A stretch of 64,000 bases of DNA from JAWKWH01 sp963669285 (GTDB lineage: Bacteria; Pseudomonadota; Alphaproteobacteria; Rhizobiales; Rhizobiaceae): positions 620,001 through 684,000 of the forward strand of contig CAXXSI010000022.1 in assembly GCA_963669285.2 (NCBI GenBank), given 5' to 3'. Below the pieces are notes generated by a model. That model worked only from the letters and a program-made list of their open reading frames with translations. It had not been told where the DNA came from and did no database searches. Of this stretch, positions 35,318 through 43,823 are shown piece by piece (position 1 is the stretch's first letter; each line of letters starts with the position of its first letter). The translations under genes were made by a program, and so were the position numbers.

Positions 35318-36928
35318 ATGAGCAAGATCTTCGAGACGCCACTCTATCCTTATTCCCGTTCTGTCGACCAGGATGCCTCCGCACCGGTACGCCATCCCGT
35401 TGTCGTCATCGGGGCAGGCCCGATCGGGTTGGCTGCAGCTATCGATCTGGCGCAGCACGGCGTACCGGTTGTCGTGCTCGACGACAACGACAAGGTCAGT
35501 TTCGGCTCGCGGGCAATCTGTTTCGCCAAACGACCGCTTGAAATTCTCGATCGTCTGGGATGCGGAGACCCGATGGTCGACAAGGGCGTGGTCTGGAATA
35601 CCGGCAAGGTATTTTTCGACGAACGTCAGGTCTACGGCTTCGATCTTTTGCCGGAAGACGGCCACAAGAGACCTGCTTTCATCAATCTGCAGCAATATTA
35701 CTTCGAACTCTATCTCGTCGAGCGGGTGCGCGAGTTGGAGGCTGAAGGCAAACCCATCGAGCTACGCGGCAAGACCCGCGTACTCAGCATCGATGCGAAA
35801 GACGATCACGTGTCCATCAAGGCCGACACGCCGGACGGTCCCTATGACCTGGAAGCCGATTGGCTGATCGCCTGCGACGGCGCCGGCTCTCCTGCGCGAT
35901 CCATGCTGGGTCTCGATTTCGTCGGCCGCGTGTTCGAGGACAATTTCCTCATCGCCGATGTGGTGATGGAGGCCGATTTCCCGACCGAACGCTGGTTCTG
36001 GTTCGATCCGCCATTCAATCGCGGTCAGTCGGCACTGCTGCACAAGCAGCCGGACAATGTCTGGCGCATCGACCTGCAGCTTGGATGGGACATCGACAAG
36101 GAAGAGGAAAAAAAGCCGGAAAACGTTGTTCCGCGGCTGAAAGCAATGCTTGGCGAGGATGCGAAGTTCGAACTGGAATGGGTTTCGATCTATACGTTCC
36201 AATGCCGGCGCATGGAGAACTTTCGTCACGGGCGCGTGCTGTTTGCGGGAGATGCGGCGCACCAGGTCTCGCCGTTCGGTGCGCGCGGCGCCAATTCCGG
36301 ACTTCAGGATACAGACAACCTGATCTGGAAGCTGAAGCTGGTCATGGATGGCCTGGCGCCGGACAGTCTTTTGGATACTTATGACAGCGAACGGGTGTAC
36401 GGGGCCGACGAGAACATCTTGAATTCGTCGCGCTCGACCGATTTCATTACACCGAAATCCGACATCAGCCGGATTTTCCGCGATGCGGTTCTGGACCTTG
36501 CCGAGCATCACAATTTTGCCCGGCCGATCGTCAATGCCGGTCGCCTGTCGGTCCCGTGCACCTATGACGGCTCCCCGCTCAACGGTCCGGACGCCGACGG
36601 CATGCCCGAGCGCACCCGACCCGGTTCGCCTGCCGTAGACGCACCTATCCCCAATGGCTGGTTGCTTGACCGGCTTGGTGACAGGTTTCAACTGATGACC
36701 ATCGATGCGGATGCACCCGAGGATTTGGACGTGGATGGCATACCGGTCGAGCAGCTGTCATTGTCGGTTGCCGGCGACGAAGGCGGAGCGTTGGTGCAGC
36801 GCTATCTGGGTGACGCAAATACGGCAGTTTATCTGCTGCGGCCCGATCAACATGTCGCCGCACGCTGGACCAGTTTCGACGAGAAGGCCGTCCGCGCGGC
36901 GGTCAACAAAGCAGCCGGTAGGGGGTGA
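35318..36928 (+). CDS. Class A flavoprotein aromatic monooxygenase (MhpA/PobA-like)
   Basis: 536-residue FAD-dependent hydroxylase. It has VVVIGAGPIGLAAAIDL for ADP binding, the DG region WLIACDGAGSPARSML, and the GD motif LFAGDAAHQVSPFGARGANS. C-terminal thioredoxin-like residues 430-530 are as in MhpA-type enzymes. Such enzymes hydroxylate phenolic acids using NAD(P)H and oxygen. In an hmg regulon it may make homogentisate from a hydroxyphenylacetate-type precursor, which is inference. It is followed after 5 bases by a DUF2783 gene. Confidence 0.9.
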   Translation: MSKIFETPLYPYSRSVDQDASAPVRHPVVVIGAGPIGLAAAIDLAQHGVPVVVLDDNDKVSFGSRAICFAKRPLEILDRLGCGDPMVDKGVVWNTGKVFFDERQVYGFDLLPEDGHKRPAFINLQQYYFELYLVERVRELEAEGKPIELRGKTRVLSIDAKDDHVSIKADTPDGPYDLEADWLIACDGAGSPARSMLGLDFVGRVFEDNFLIADVVMEADFPTERWFWFDPPFNRGQSALLHKQPDNVWRIDLQLGWDIDKEEEKKPENVVPRLKAMLGEDAKFELEWVSIYTFQCRRMENFRHGRVLFAGDAAHQVSPFGARGANSGLQDTDNLIWKLKLVMDGLAPDSLLDTYDSERVYGADENILNSSRSTDFITPKSDISRIFRDAVLDLAEHHNFARPIVNAGRLSVPCTYDGSPLNGPDADGMPERTRPGSPAVDAPIPNGWLLDRLGDRFQLMTIDADAPEDLDVDGIPVEQLSLSVAGDEGGALVQRYLGDANTAVYLLRPDQHVAARWTSFDEKAVRAAVNKAAGRG

Positions 36929-36933
36929 TCAAG

Positions 36934-37131
36934 ATGGCGACCAACAAGCTCAACACCGAACCGAACATTGCCGGGGCAGATGACTTCTATGCGGCGCTGC
37001 TTGATGCGCATGAAGGCCTCGACAAGGCGGAGAGCGATGCTTTCAACGCCCGCCTGATTCTGATCCTTGCCAATCATGTCGGTGATCAGGATATTCTGGC
37101 GCAAGCGTTGGAGGCGGCCGGGCAGCAATAG
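36934..37131 (+). CDS. DUF2783 small protein
   Basis: 65-residue protein matching DUF2783: ADDFYAALLDAHEGLD followed by NARLILILANHVGD. Genes of this family are typically found beside flavin monooxygenases of the type encoded just upstream, suggesting an accessory subunit, but the function is not known. The ATG at 36934 with GGGGG nine bases upstream is preferred over the GTG at 36925 that overlaps the previous stop. Confidence 0.85.
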   Translation: MATNKLNTEPNIAGADDFYAALLDAHEGLDKAESDAFNARLILILANHVGDQDILAQALEAAGQQ

Positions 37132-37172
37132 GAATGCGTGATGACCTTCGTCAGTTGGAGGTTGCGTCCGTT

Positions 37173-37201
37173 TTGATAGTTACAAATGCAACTACTAAAG
37201 T
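37173..37201 (+). promoter_or_regulatory. VOC-gene promoter with MarR-type operator
   Basis: TTGATA (37173-37178), 17-base spacer, TAAAGT (37196-37201). The best dyad of the three, TAGTTAC-AAAT-GCAACTA, fills 37177-37194 between the boxes. Confidence 0.65.
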
Positions 37202-37204
37202 CAC

Positions 37205-37216
37205 TTCACATGTGAA
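37205..37216. promoter_or_regulatory. Second copy of palindrome TTCACATGTGAA
   Basis: Identical 12-base dyad to the one at 14069-14080. It lies just after the -10 of the VOC promoter, where a repressor would block the start of transcription, 20 bases before the VOC start codon. Confidence 0.45.
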
Positions 37217-37236
37217 CTGAACCGGAGATGAGGACA

Positions 37237-37779
37237 ATGAAGATTGAGCGAATCCACCACGTTGCCTACCGTTGCAAGGACGCCAAGGAAACGGTGGAAT
37301 GGTACACCAAGATGCTGAATATGGATTTCGTTCTGGCGATTGCAGAGGACAAGGTGCCGTCGACGCATGAACCCGATCCGTACATGCATCTGTTTCTCGA
37401 TGCCGGCAGCGGCAATATCCTTGCCTTTTTCGAACTGCCGACGAAAGCGGAGATGGGCCGCGACGAAAACACGCCGGAATGGGTTCAGCACATCGCCTTC
37501 AAGGTGAAAGACCGCGACACGCTGATCGAGTACAAGGAACACCTGGAGAAGAATGGGGTCGACGTGCTCGGCGTGACCGATCATTCGATCTTCCATTCGA
37601 TCTATTTCTTCGATCCGAGCGGACACCGTATCGAACTGGCCTGTGACGATCCGGAAGCCGAGGCGATGAACAAGCGGCTTGATGCGGTCAAGTGGGACAT
37701 GCTGGAAGAATGGTCGAAGACCAAGCGCGCGCCAAAACACGCCGAATGGCTGCATGAAAAGGAATTGGCGAACACCTGA
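37237..37779 (+). CDS. VOC-superfamily protein (glyoxalase/extradiol dioxygenase fold)
   Basis: 180-residue vicinal-oxygen-chelate protein with two beta-alpha-beta-beta-beta halves. Candidate metal ligands are the histidine in RIHHVAY, one in WVQHIAFKV and the glutamate in GHRIELAC. ATG 37237 is preferred because GGAG lies 10 bases upstream; ATG 37228 is almost on top of it. It shares operator and promoter with the monooxygenase and hmgA units, so it belongs to the same aromatic pathway, perhaps as a ring-opening or isomerising enzyme. Confidence 0.85.
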   Translation: MKIERIHHVAYRCKDAKETVEWYTKMLNMDFVLAIAEDKVPSTHEPDPYMHLFLDAGSGNILAFFELPTKAEMGRDENTPEWVQHIAFKVKDRDTLIEYKEHLEKNGVDVLGVTDHSIFHSIYFFDPSGHRIELACDDPEAEAMNKRLDAVKWDMLEEWSKTKRAPKHAEWLHEKELANT

Positions 37780-37834
37780 CCCCGGTCAGTCGGCGCGCAA
37801 TTCTGTGCGGTTTCTGATCCGCCGTTTTGGTGGA

Positions 37835-38317
37835 TCAGAACGGTATTTCGTCGTCCATGTCGCGGGAGAAGTCGCCGCCGCCGCCGCTGGGCCCTGACTG
37901 GCCGAAATCCGATCCGCCGCCCCTTTGACCGCCACCGCCGATCTGGCCGCCGCCATCTCCGGCGTTGCGGCTGTCGAGCATCTGCATCTCGCCGCGAAAA
38001 CGCTGCAAAACGACTTCGGTGGTATATTTCTTCTGGCCCGATTGGTCTTCCCATGAGCGGGTCTGAAGCTGGCCTTCGATGTAAACCTTCATGCCTTTCT
38101 TCAGATACTGCTCGGCAACCTTTGCCAGCTGCTCGTTGAAGATGACAACGCGGTGCCACTCGGTACGCTCCCGGCGTTCGCCGGATTGCTTGTCGCGCCA
38201 GCTTTCCGACGTCGCGACGGACAGATTGACGACCGGATCTCCGGAACTGAGCCGCCTGACATCGGGATCTGCGCCCAGATTGCCGACCAGGATGACCTTG
38301 TTGACGCTTCCCGCCAT
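37835..38317 (-). CDS. ssb: Single-stranded DNA-binding protein
   Basis: 160-residue SSB. It has an N-terminal OB fold (MAGSVNKVILVGNLGADPD to about residue 110, including TEWHRVVIF and YIEGQLQTRSW), a glycine-rich linker, and the acidic C-terminal tip DMDDEIPF that recruits partner proteins. The ATG at 38317 is the family start; the longer open frame to 38428 is not used. A LexA-type box lies about 150 bases upstream. The divergent uvrA usual in related genomes is missing here. Confidence 0.97.
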   Translation of the reverse strand: MAGSVNKVILVGNLGADPDVRRLSSGDPVVNLSVATSESWRDKQSGERRERTEWHRVVIFNEQLAKVAEQYLKKGMKVYIEGQLQTRSWEDQSGQKKYTTEVVLQRFRGEMQMLDSRNAGDGGGQIGGGGQRGGGSDFGQSGPSGGGGDFSRDMDDEIPF

Positions 38318-38467
38318 GATGAATACTCCAAAATCTCTCTTCTCGCCGGCGCCGCTCCTACCAGCCCGTCGCTCAGGTTTCCTTAGACCATCGCGGCGCG
38401 CAAAACCGCATCGAAACCGTCTATCCACAGATCGATTGGCGCAGAAGATACCGGCGAAACAACATAT

Positions 38468-38482
38468 GTTCCCTTTATGTTC
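38468..38482. promoter_or_regulatory. LexA (SOS) box GTTC-N7-GTTC
   Basis: GTTC at 38468-38471 and GTTC at 38479-38482 with 7 bases between, the alphaproteobacterial LexA consensus. It lies upstream of ssb, where the ssb/uvrA divergent promoter normally is, so ssb is probably SOS-inducible. Confidence 0.6.
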
Positions 38483-38536
38483 CTGTCAATTCGCGCAGTT
38501 TGGTCTGCTCGATTGGCCAATCGACGGGATGAAATG

Positions 38537-39516
38537 TCAGGAACCTGGCGATCCCTTCAATGGTGCGGCTACTGTGCGCGGATTTCGCATAGTGTATCGC
38601 TGGCGGGCCTCGCTTTCGCTGATTAGCCAGTTTTTGACCGCTTCCAGTTCGGGAAATGACTTTTTACCAATCCTTCGCATCAGGTAATAGCCAGAGTCGG
38701 TACGCACGCAGGTGTCGCCAAGGGGCCTGATCAACTGGCCGGAATCGAGCAGCGGGTCGACCAGATGCTGCCAGCCGAGAAGCAACGCCCAGACCGTCGA
38801 CGGCGGCCTGTACCGACAACGGATAGGTGTTGAAGCTAGTGGCGCGTTCCAATTCGACGTTTTGCAGACCGTTGTGCCCGAGCCAATCGCTCCAGTTCAT
38901 CCACTCCGTGTGACTGCTGGCAACTTCGATCAGGTCCAAACTCGGTAATTCCCGAATGTCGGCGGCGCGTGGATTGGCGGCCAGATAATCCGGTGTGCAA
39001 ACAGGAAACACCGTTTCGCTCGAACAGCATGCGGCATTCATAGCCGGGCCAATTGCCCTCACCACGTAAAATCGTCAGGTCCATGGTTTCGGCCAGACAC
39101 TCTCATCATCGCTGTCCGATGACACAAGCATGATCTTCAACCGCCTGTTGGCGTTGTTGAATTTCCGCAGGCGCGGCATCAGCCAAAGCGACGATACGGA
39201 ATTTGTTGCGGGCAAGGTTGATGGCATTCTTTTGGCGTTGCGAGAACATGTTGCGTGAAGCGCTGCGCAACATGTCCAGCGACTGTTCCACCGAGGCCAA
39301 CAGGCGTTTGCCTTGAATCGTCAGTGCTATCGAACGATGACCGCGAACAAACAATGCGATATCGTAATGTTGCTCGAGCAATCTCACCTTGCGGCTGACC
39401 GCTGTTTCACTAACGTTCAACTCACGCCCTGCTGCAGCGAAACTGCCGTTCTTGGCCGCGGACTCGAACGCCAGCAGGTAATCGAGCGGTGGTAAGACCT
39501 TGCCTTTGTTTTGCAT
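38537..39516 (-). pseudogene. Decayed LysR-family regulator
   Basis: Pieces of one LysR protein of GcvA type lie in different frames. The HTH start (LLAFESAAKNGSFAAAG, ETAVSRKVRLLEQH) reads to about 39205. The next part, SLWLMPRLRKFNNANRR, needs another frame, then AETMDLTILRGEG another, then ETVFPVCTPDYLAA, then LLLGWQHLVDPLLDSG. At least four frameshifts are needed. The first fits one extra C in GCCCGCAAC. It faces the betaine-type transporter gene it presumably once controlled. Confidence 0.85.
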
Positions 39517-39791
39517 CACCAACCTTCGACAGTGTCAGGCAATATGACAAAATGCGTGATTTCGGTGCGAAAAAGCGCTTCGCCAGTTAACGACTTTGTT
39601 ACATTGCGGGCCGAAATAATTCTCCGCTAAGCTACTGATTAAAGCACATTAAACAGGTTTTGCCACTAATTATTTGGGGCTTTGCCCATCAAATTTCTTT
39701 GCAAGGAATTCCAAAACTCTTGGCAAACTTAAGGCGTGTCGAAGGGGGAGTGCTTCGACCACGAGATTAGAACCGTGACTAGGGAGCGAAC
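39517..39791. other. Spacer between LysR remnant and binding-protein gene (275 bases)
   Basis: AT-rich, without a gene. It should hold the transporter promoter and the LysR site; a TTGGCAAACTTAA segment near 39720 could contribute, but no clean -35/-10 pair or T-N11-A box was settled on. Ribosome site AGGGAG precedes ATG 39792. Confidence 0.4.
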
Positions 39792-40743
39792 ATGAGACTT
39801 ACAACTCTTCTATCAGCATCGGCCATAGCGTTGGCTGGTGTGGGCAGTGCCTTGGCTGAGGACAGCAAGGATCCGATCATTATTCCGATTCACAATTGGT
39901 CGAGCCAGATTGTGATGAGTCACCTCGTCGGCCAGATTTTCGAATCGATGGGCAATAATGTTGAATTTGTCACTACAGACAGCCAGGCGGTTTATGAATC
40001 AGTGCGCATCGGAGACGTGGCGCTCGAGCTCGAAGTCTGGGAAGGCGCTTTCGGTAAGTCATTCCGGGCAGCGCTCGAAAAGGGCGGCCTGCATGACGCG
40101 GGCGACCATGACGCGGTGACCCGCGAAGACTGGTGGTATCCGATGTGGACCAAGGAATCCTGCCCGGGCCTGCCGGATTGGAAGGCGCTCAATGATTGTG
40201 CAGCCCTGTTTGCAACCGCAGAGACCGGCGAAAAGGGCCGTTATCTTGACGGTCCCGTCGACTGGTTGAAACATGCCCAGGAGCGCGTCGACGCGCTGGG
40301 CATGAACTTCACCGTCATCAATGCGGGCTCTGCGGCGGCACTCTGGGCTGAAATCGGCTCTGCCGAAAAAGACAAGAAACCCGTCGTGGTGTTCAACTGG
40401 ACACCGAATTTCGCCGAGGCCGTATGGCCGGGTGAGTTTGTCGAATTCCCGAAATGGGAAGAAGGCTGCGACAAGGATCCCAAGGTCGGCCCAAATCCGG
40501 ATGTCATCTATGACTGCGGAAATCCGGCCACCGGTTATCTGAAGAAAGCTGCCTGGGATGGCATGAAGGACAAATGGCCCGAATGCCTATGCCGTGCTGA
40601 CGAAAATCAGCTTCACGAATGCGCAAATTGCCGAGATGGCCAAACTTGTCGACATCGACGAGATGGAGCCTGAAGAAGCGGCCGAGGAGTGGCTTGAGAA
40701 GAACGAAGCCGTTTGGAAGCCCTGGGTCGAGGCTGTAATGTAA
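39792..40743 (+). pseudogene. Glycine-betaine-type ABC transporter binding protein, frameshifted near the C-terminus
   Basis: OpuAC/ProX-family binding protein with a signal peptide (ending GSALA) and the ligand-site region HNWSSQIVMSHLVGQI. The frame is good to codon 263 (KDKWP), then reads 30 foreign residues to a stop at 40673. Removing one C from the CCC at 40578-40580 restores NAYAVLTKISFTNAQ and continues to WKPWVEAVM with a stop at 40741-40743. So it is either a true one-base insertion or a sequencing error. The last 54 or so residues, part of the closing lobe, would be lost. Confidence 0.88.
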
Positions 40744-40775
40744 TCTGGGTCACCTGAACCGGATTGCAATCAACA

Positions 40776-40805
40776 ACAACCGTCCCGGTGCGCCGGGGCG
40801 GTTGT
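40776..40805 (+). terminator. Strong hairpin after ABC binding-protein gene
   Basis: ACAACCGTCCCGG (40776-40788) pairs with CCGGGGCGGTTGT (40793-40805) around TGCG, with one G-U pair. No T-run. The ATPase gene starts 19 bases later, so this is an intra-operon hairpin. Confidence 0.72.
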
Positions 40806-40824
40806 CTACTCGGAAAAGAAGAAA

Positions 40825-41853
40825 ATGGCGGGAACCGAAAAAGTTATCGAATGTAAGAATGTGTGGAAGCTGTTCGGTTCGCAACCTGAGCAGTTTCTGA
40901 AGCAAATGTCCGAGGGCATGAGTTTCGAAGACATCCGCCAGGCCGGTTACATCGCCGGTGTCCGCGATGTGTCGATCGACGTGAGCCGTGGCGAGATGCT
41001 TGTGATCATGGGTCTGTCGGGTTCGGGCAAATCGACGCTGGTGCGCTGCTTCTCAAGGCTTCACGAAATCACCGGCGGTTCGATATCGGTCGACGGACAG
41101 GACATTGCCGTACTGAACGAAAAGGAATTGATCGAACTGCGCCGGCGCAAAATGGGTATGGTGTTCCAGAGTTTCGGTCTGCTGCCGCACAGGACGGTAC
41201 TGGAAAACGTGGCATTTCCACTGGAAATGCGTGGTCAGGATCGTCATGAGCGTCGCAAGCGGGCGCTGGAAGTCATTGAACTGGTGGGCCTTTCCGGGCG
41301 CGAAGAGTATTTCCCCAGGGAACTTTCGGGCGGGCAGCAGCAGCGTGTCGGCATTGCCAGGTCTCTGGCCATCGAGCCTGACATCTGGTTTTTGGACGAA
41401 CCGTTCTCGGCGCTCGATCCGCTCATTCGGCGCGAGATGCAGGATGAGTTCTTGCGGTTGCAAGAGATGCTGGGCAAGACGATTGCCTTTATCACCCATG
41501 ATTTCGACGAGGCTTTGAGGCTCGCTGACAGGATCGCCATCATGAAAGATGGTGCCGTCGAGCAATGCGATACACCAGACCGAATTGTCCTCGATCCGGC
41601 CACGGAATATGTCGCCAAATTCACCGAGGAGATCGACAAGTCCCGTGTCGTCCATGCGGGCTTTCTTGCCAAACCGCTTAACGGCCAAGCCGTCACCGGC
41701 GAGCCGGTCATGGCAGCCACAACCATCCACGAACTGGCACGGCAACTCATCGAGGACGACAGGCAATTGTTGCCGGTGACCGATGCGAAAGGAAAAGTGA
41801 CGGGCACGCTCGACCGGCGAGCCGGTCTTGACATATTGCTGGGACAGCACTGA
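40825..41853 (+). CDS. Glycine-betaine/proline-type ABC transporter ATPase (ProV/OpuAA family)
   Basis: 342-residue ATPase with Walker A GLSGSGKST, signature LSGGQQQRVG and Walker B IWFLDEPFSALDP. The N-terminal FGSQPEQFLKQMSEG is the typical ProV extension. The C-terminal ~80 residues form only a partial CBS region (LLPVTDAKGKVTGTLDR). It energises uptake of a quaternary ammonium compound. It overlaps the permease start by one base. Confidence 0.93.
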   Translation: MAGTEKVIECKNVWKLFGSQPEQFLKQMSEGMSFEDIRQAGYIAGVRDVSIDVSRGEMLVIMGLSGSGKSTLVRCFSRLHEITGGSISVDGQDIAVLNEKELIELRRRKMGMVFQSFGLLPHRTVLENVAFPLEMRGQDRHERRKRALEVIELVGLSGREEYFPRELSGGQQQRVGIARSLAIEPDIWFLDEPFSALDPLIRREMQDEFLRLQEMLGKTIAFITHDFDEALRLADRIAIMKDGAVEQCDTPDRIVLDPATEYVAKFTEEIDKSRVVHAGFLAKPLNGQAVTGEPVMAATTIHELARQLIEDDRQLLPVTDAKGKVTGTLDRRAGLDILLGQH

Positions 41854-43823
41854 TGGCGGCGATCGCCGACAATATTTCCACCCCGTCAAAGGGGTTGGAC
41901 AATGTCCGGATTGCATGGATTTTGTTTGCTGCAGCGGTATTGTTCGCAATCGCCAAACCCTTCCTGCCAGACGGGCTGGTGCGGCTGCCCGAATGGGCAA
42001 TTCTGCCTTGGGAAATCTGGGCGCAGGCGATCTTCGACTTTATCCGCGAGGACCTCGGATTAATCTATGTGACGCGCGCGATTGCGTCGGGCCTCGAAGT
42101 GTTGCTCGATGCAACAGCGAACATTCTTTATGGCAAACACCGCTGGCCCCGCGTTGGCCCGATGCCGTGGGCGGCAGTGGCCGGTGCCGCTGCGGTTCTC
42201 GCCTATTGGCTTGGCGGATGGCGCCTCGCTTTGCTTGCAGGCGGTACGTTCCTGTGGACGGCGGTCGTCGGCCAATGGAAGCTGGCGATGGAAACCATGT
42301 CGGTTATTGTCGTTGCGGCGCCGCTGGCATTTCTGGTTGGCCTGATCCTTGGCATACTGGCCTGGAAATACCGCCCAGTGGAAAAAGCGTTGAGACCGAT
42401 GCTGGCAGTGCTGCAGACTTTGCCGTTTTTCACCTACCTGCTGCCGGCCGTGATCTTCTTCAAGGTCGGACCGACCGCGGCGGCCGTGGCGACGATCGTA
42501 TTTGCCATCCCCCCGATGGTCCTGATGACCACGCTCGGACTGAAAAAGGTGTCGCCGGAAGTCGTGGAAGCCGGCCATATGAGCGGCTGCACACGCTGGC
42601 AGATGCTCCGCCATGTTTACCTGCCCGCCGCCCGCACCGAGATACTGGTCGGTGTGAACCAGGTGATCATGCTGTGCCTTGCCATGGTGGTGCTGACGGC
42701 CTTTATCGGGATGCCTGGCCTTGGCGCGAAACTGCTGGCGATGATGAACTCGTTCAAGCTCGGGCGCTCGTTCGAAATCGGTGTGACGATTGTTTTGATC
42801 GCGATCACGCTCGATCGGTTGTCAAAGGCCTGGGTTGTTCAGCAACCGGAACATTTCGAAAAAGGCACACCGTGGTGGCGCCAGCACATGTTTTTGCTGG
42901 TCGGCATTGGCGTGTTCATCGCGTTGACCCTGCTGGCCCTGGTGGAGCCGTATTTCTTCAAGGTTGGCCGGCGCCAGGATCTATCGATGGGCCGCGAAAT
43001 CGATGGCGTGATCAAGTGGGTCCTCGACCTCGACTGGATCCAGAATACGACCGAATCCATAAGGTGGTTCCTGAATACCCAGGTGCTGATACCATTTCGT
43101 AACTCGATATTGTGGCTGCCCGTGCCCACAGTGTTGCTCGCCTTCGGTGCAGCTGCTTACGCGGTCGGTGGCAAACGCTCCTGTCTGACCGTCCTGATCT
43201 TCTTCGGTATCGTCGCGATTACCGGTTGGTGGGACCGTTCGATGATCACGCTTTATACGGTGATCTCGGCGGTAATCCTGGCGACGTTGTTCGGAATTCC
43301 GCTGGGAATTGCCGCCAGTCGGAGCGAGAAGTGGTCCAGCCGCATACTTCTTGCCTGCGACACCGCGCAGACCTTCCCTAGTTTCATCTATCTCATCCCG
43401 GCGATCATGCTGTTTGGCGTTAATGATGTCGCGGTTGTTTTCTCGATCCTGATCTTCGCGATGGTGCCGCTGGCGCGCTACACGATTGAGGGCCTGCGCA
43501 ACGTCCCCGGAGAGCTGATCGAGGCATCCGACATGGCCGGAGCGACGCGGCAGCAAAAATTGTGGAATGTGCAATTGCCGCTGGCGCTGCCGACAATGGC
43601 GGTCGGCTTCAACCAGGCGATCATGTTCTCGTTCTTCATGGTAATCATCGCGGCGTTCATCGGAACGCAGGACCTCGGCCAGGAACTGCAGAAGACACTG
43701 GCCGGCAACGAACTGGGTAAGAACTTCGTTCTCGGTATCAACGTGTCGCTTATGGCGTTGGCGTTTGATCACATCATCACGCGCTGGGCACACGACCGCA
43801 AGGCAAAGCTGGGGCTCGATTGA
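41853..43823 (+). CDS. Fused double-permease of betaine-type ABC transporter (ProW-ProW)
   Basis: 656-residue protein made of two BPD-type permease domains, about residues 80-330 and 400-650. Each carries an EAA coupling loop: EAGHMSGCTRWQMLRHVYLP in the first and EASDMAGATRQQKLWNVQLP in the second. Most ProW permeases are single-domain and dimerise; here both halves are in one chain. The start codon shares its A with the ATPase stop, and its stop overlaps the next start, so expression is tightly coupled. Confidence 0.9.
   Translation: MAAIADNISTPSKGLDNVRIAWILFAAAVLFAIAKPFLPDGLVRLPEWAILPWEIWAQAIFDFIREDLGLIYVTRAIASGLEVLLDATANILYGKHRWPRVGPMPWAAVAGAAAVLAYWLGGWRLALLAGGTFLWTAVVGQWKLAMETMSVIVVAAPLAFLVGLILGILAWKYRPVEKALRPMLAVLQTLPFFTYLLPAVIFFKVGPTAAAVATIVFAIPPMVLMTTLGLKKVSPEVVEAGHMSGCTRWQMLRHVYLPAARTEILVGVNQVIMLCLAMVVLTAFIGMPGLGAKLLAMMNSFKLGRSFEIGVTIVLIAITLDRLSKAWVVQQPEHFEKGTPWWRQHMFLLVGIGVFIALTLLALVEPYFFKVGRRQDLSMGREIDGVIKWVLDLDWIQNTTESIRWFLNTQVLIPFRNSILWLPVPTVLLAFGAAAYAVGGKRSCLTVLIFFGIVAITGWWDRSMITLYTVISAVILATLFGIPLGIAASRSEKWSSRILLACDTAQTFPSFIYLIPAIMLFGVNDVAVVFSILIFAMVPLARYTIEGLRNVPGELIEASDMAGATRQQKLWNVQLPLALPTMAVGFNQAIMFSFFMVIIAAFIGTQDLGQELQKTLAGNELGKNFVLGINVSLMALAFDHIITRWAHDRKAKLGLD

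Noticed and set aside
41828..43102. 424-codon alternative frame on the plus strand
   Set aside because: Overlaps the fused permease gene in another frame and lacks membrane segments or family motifs.
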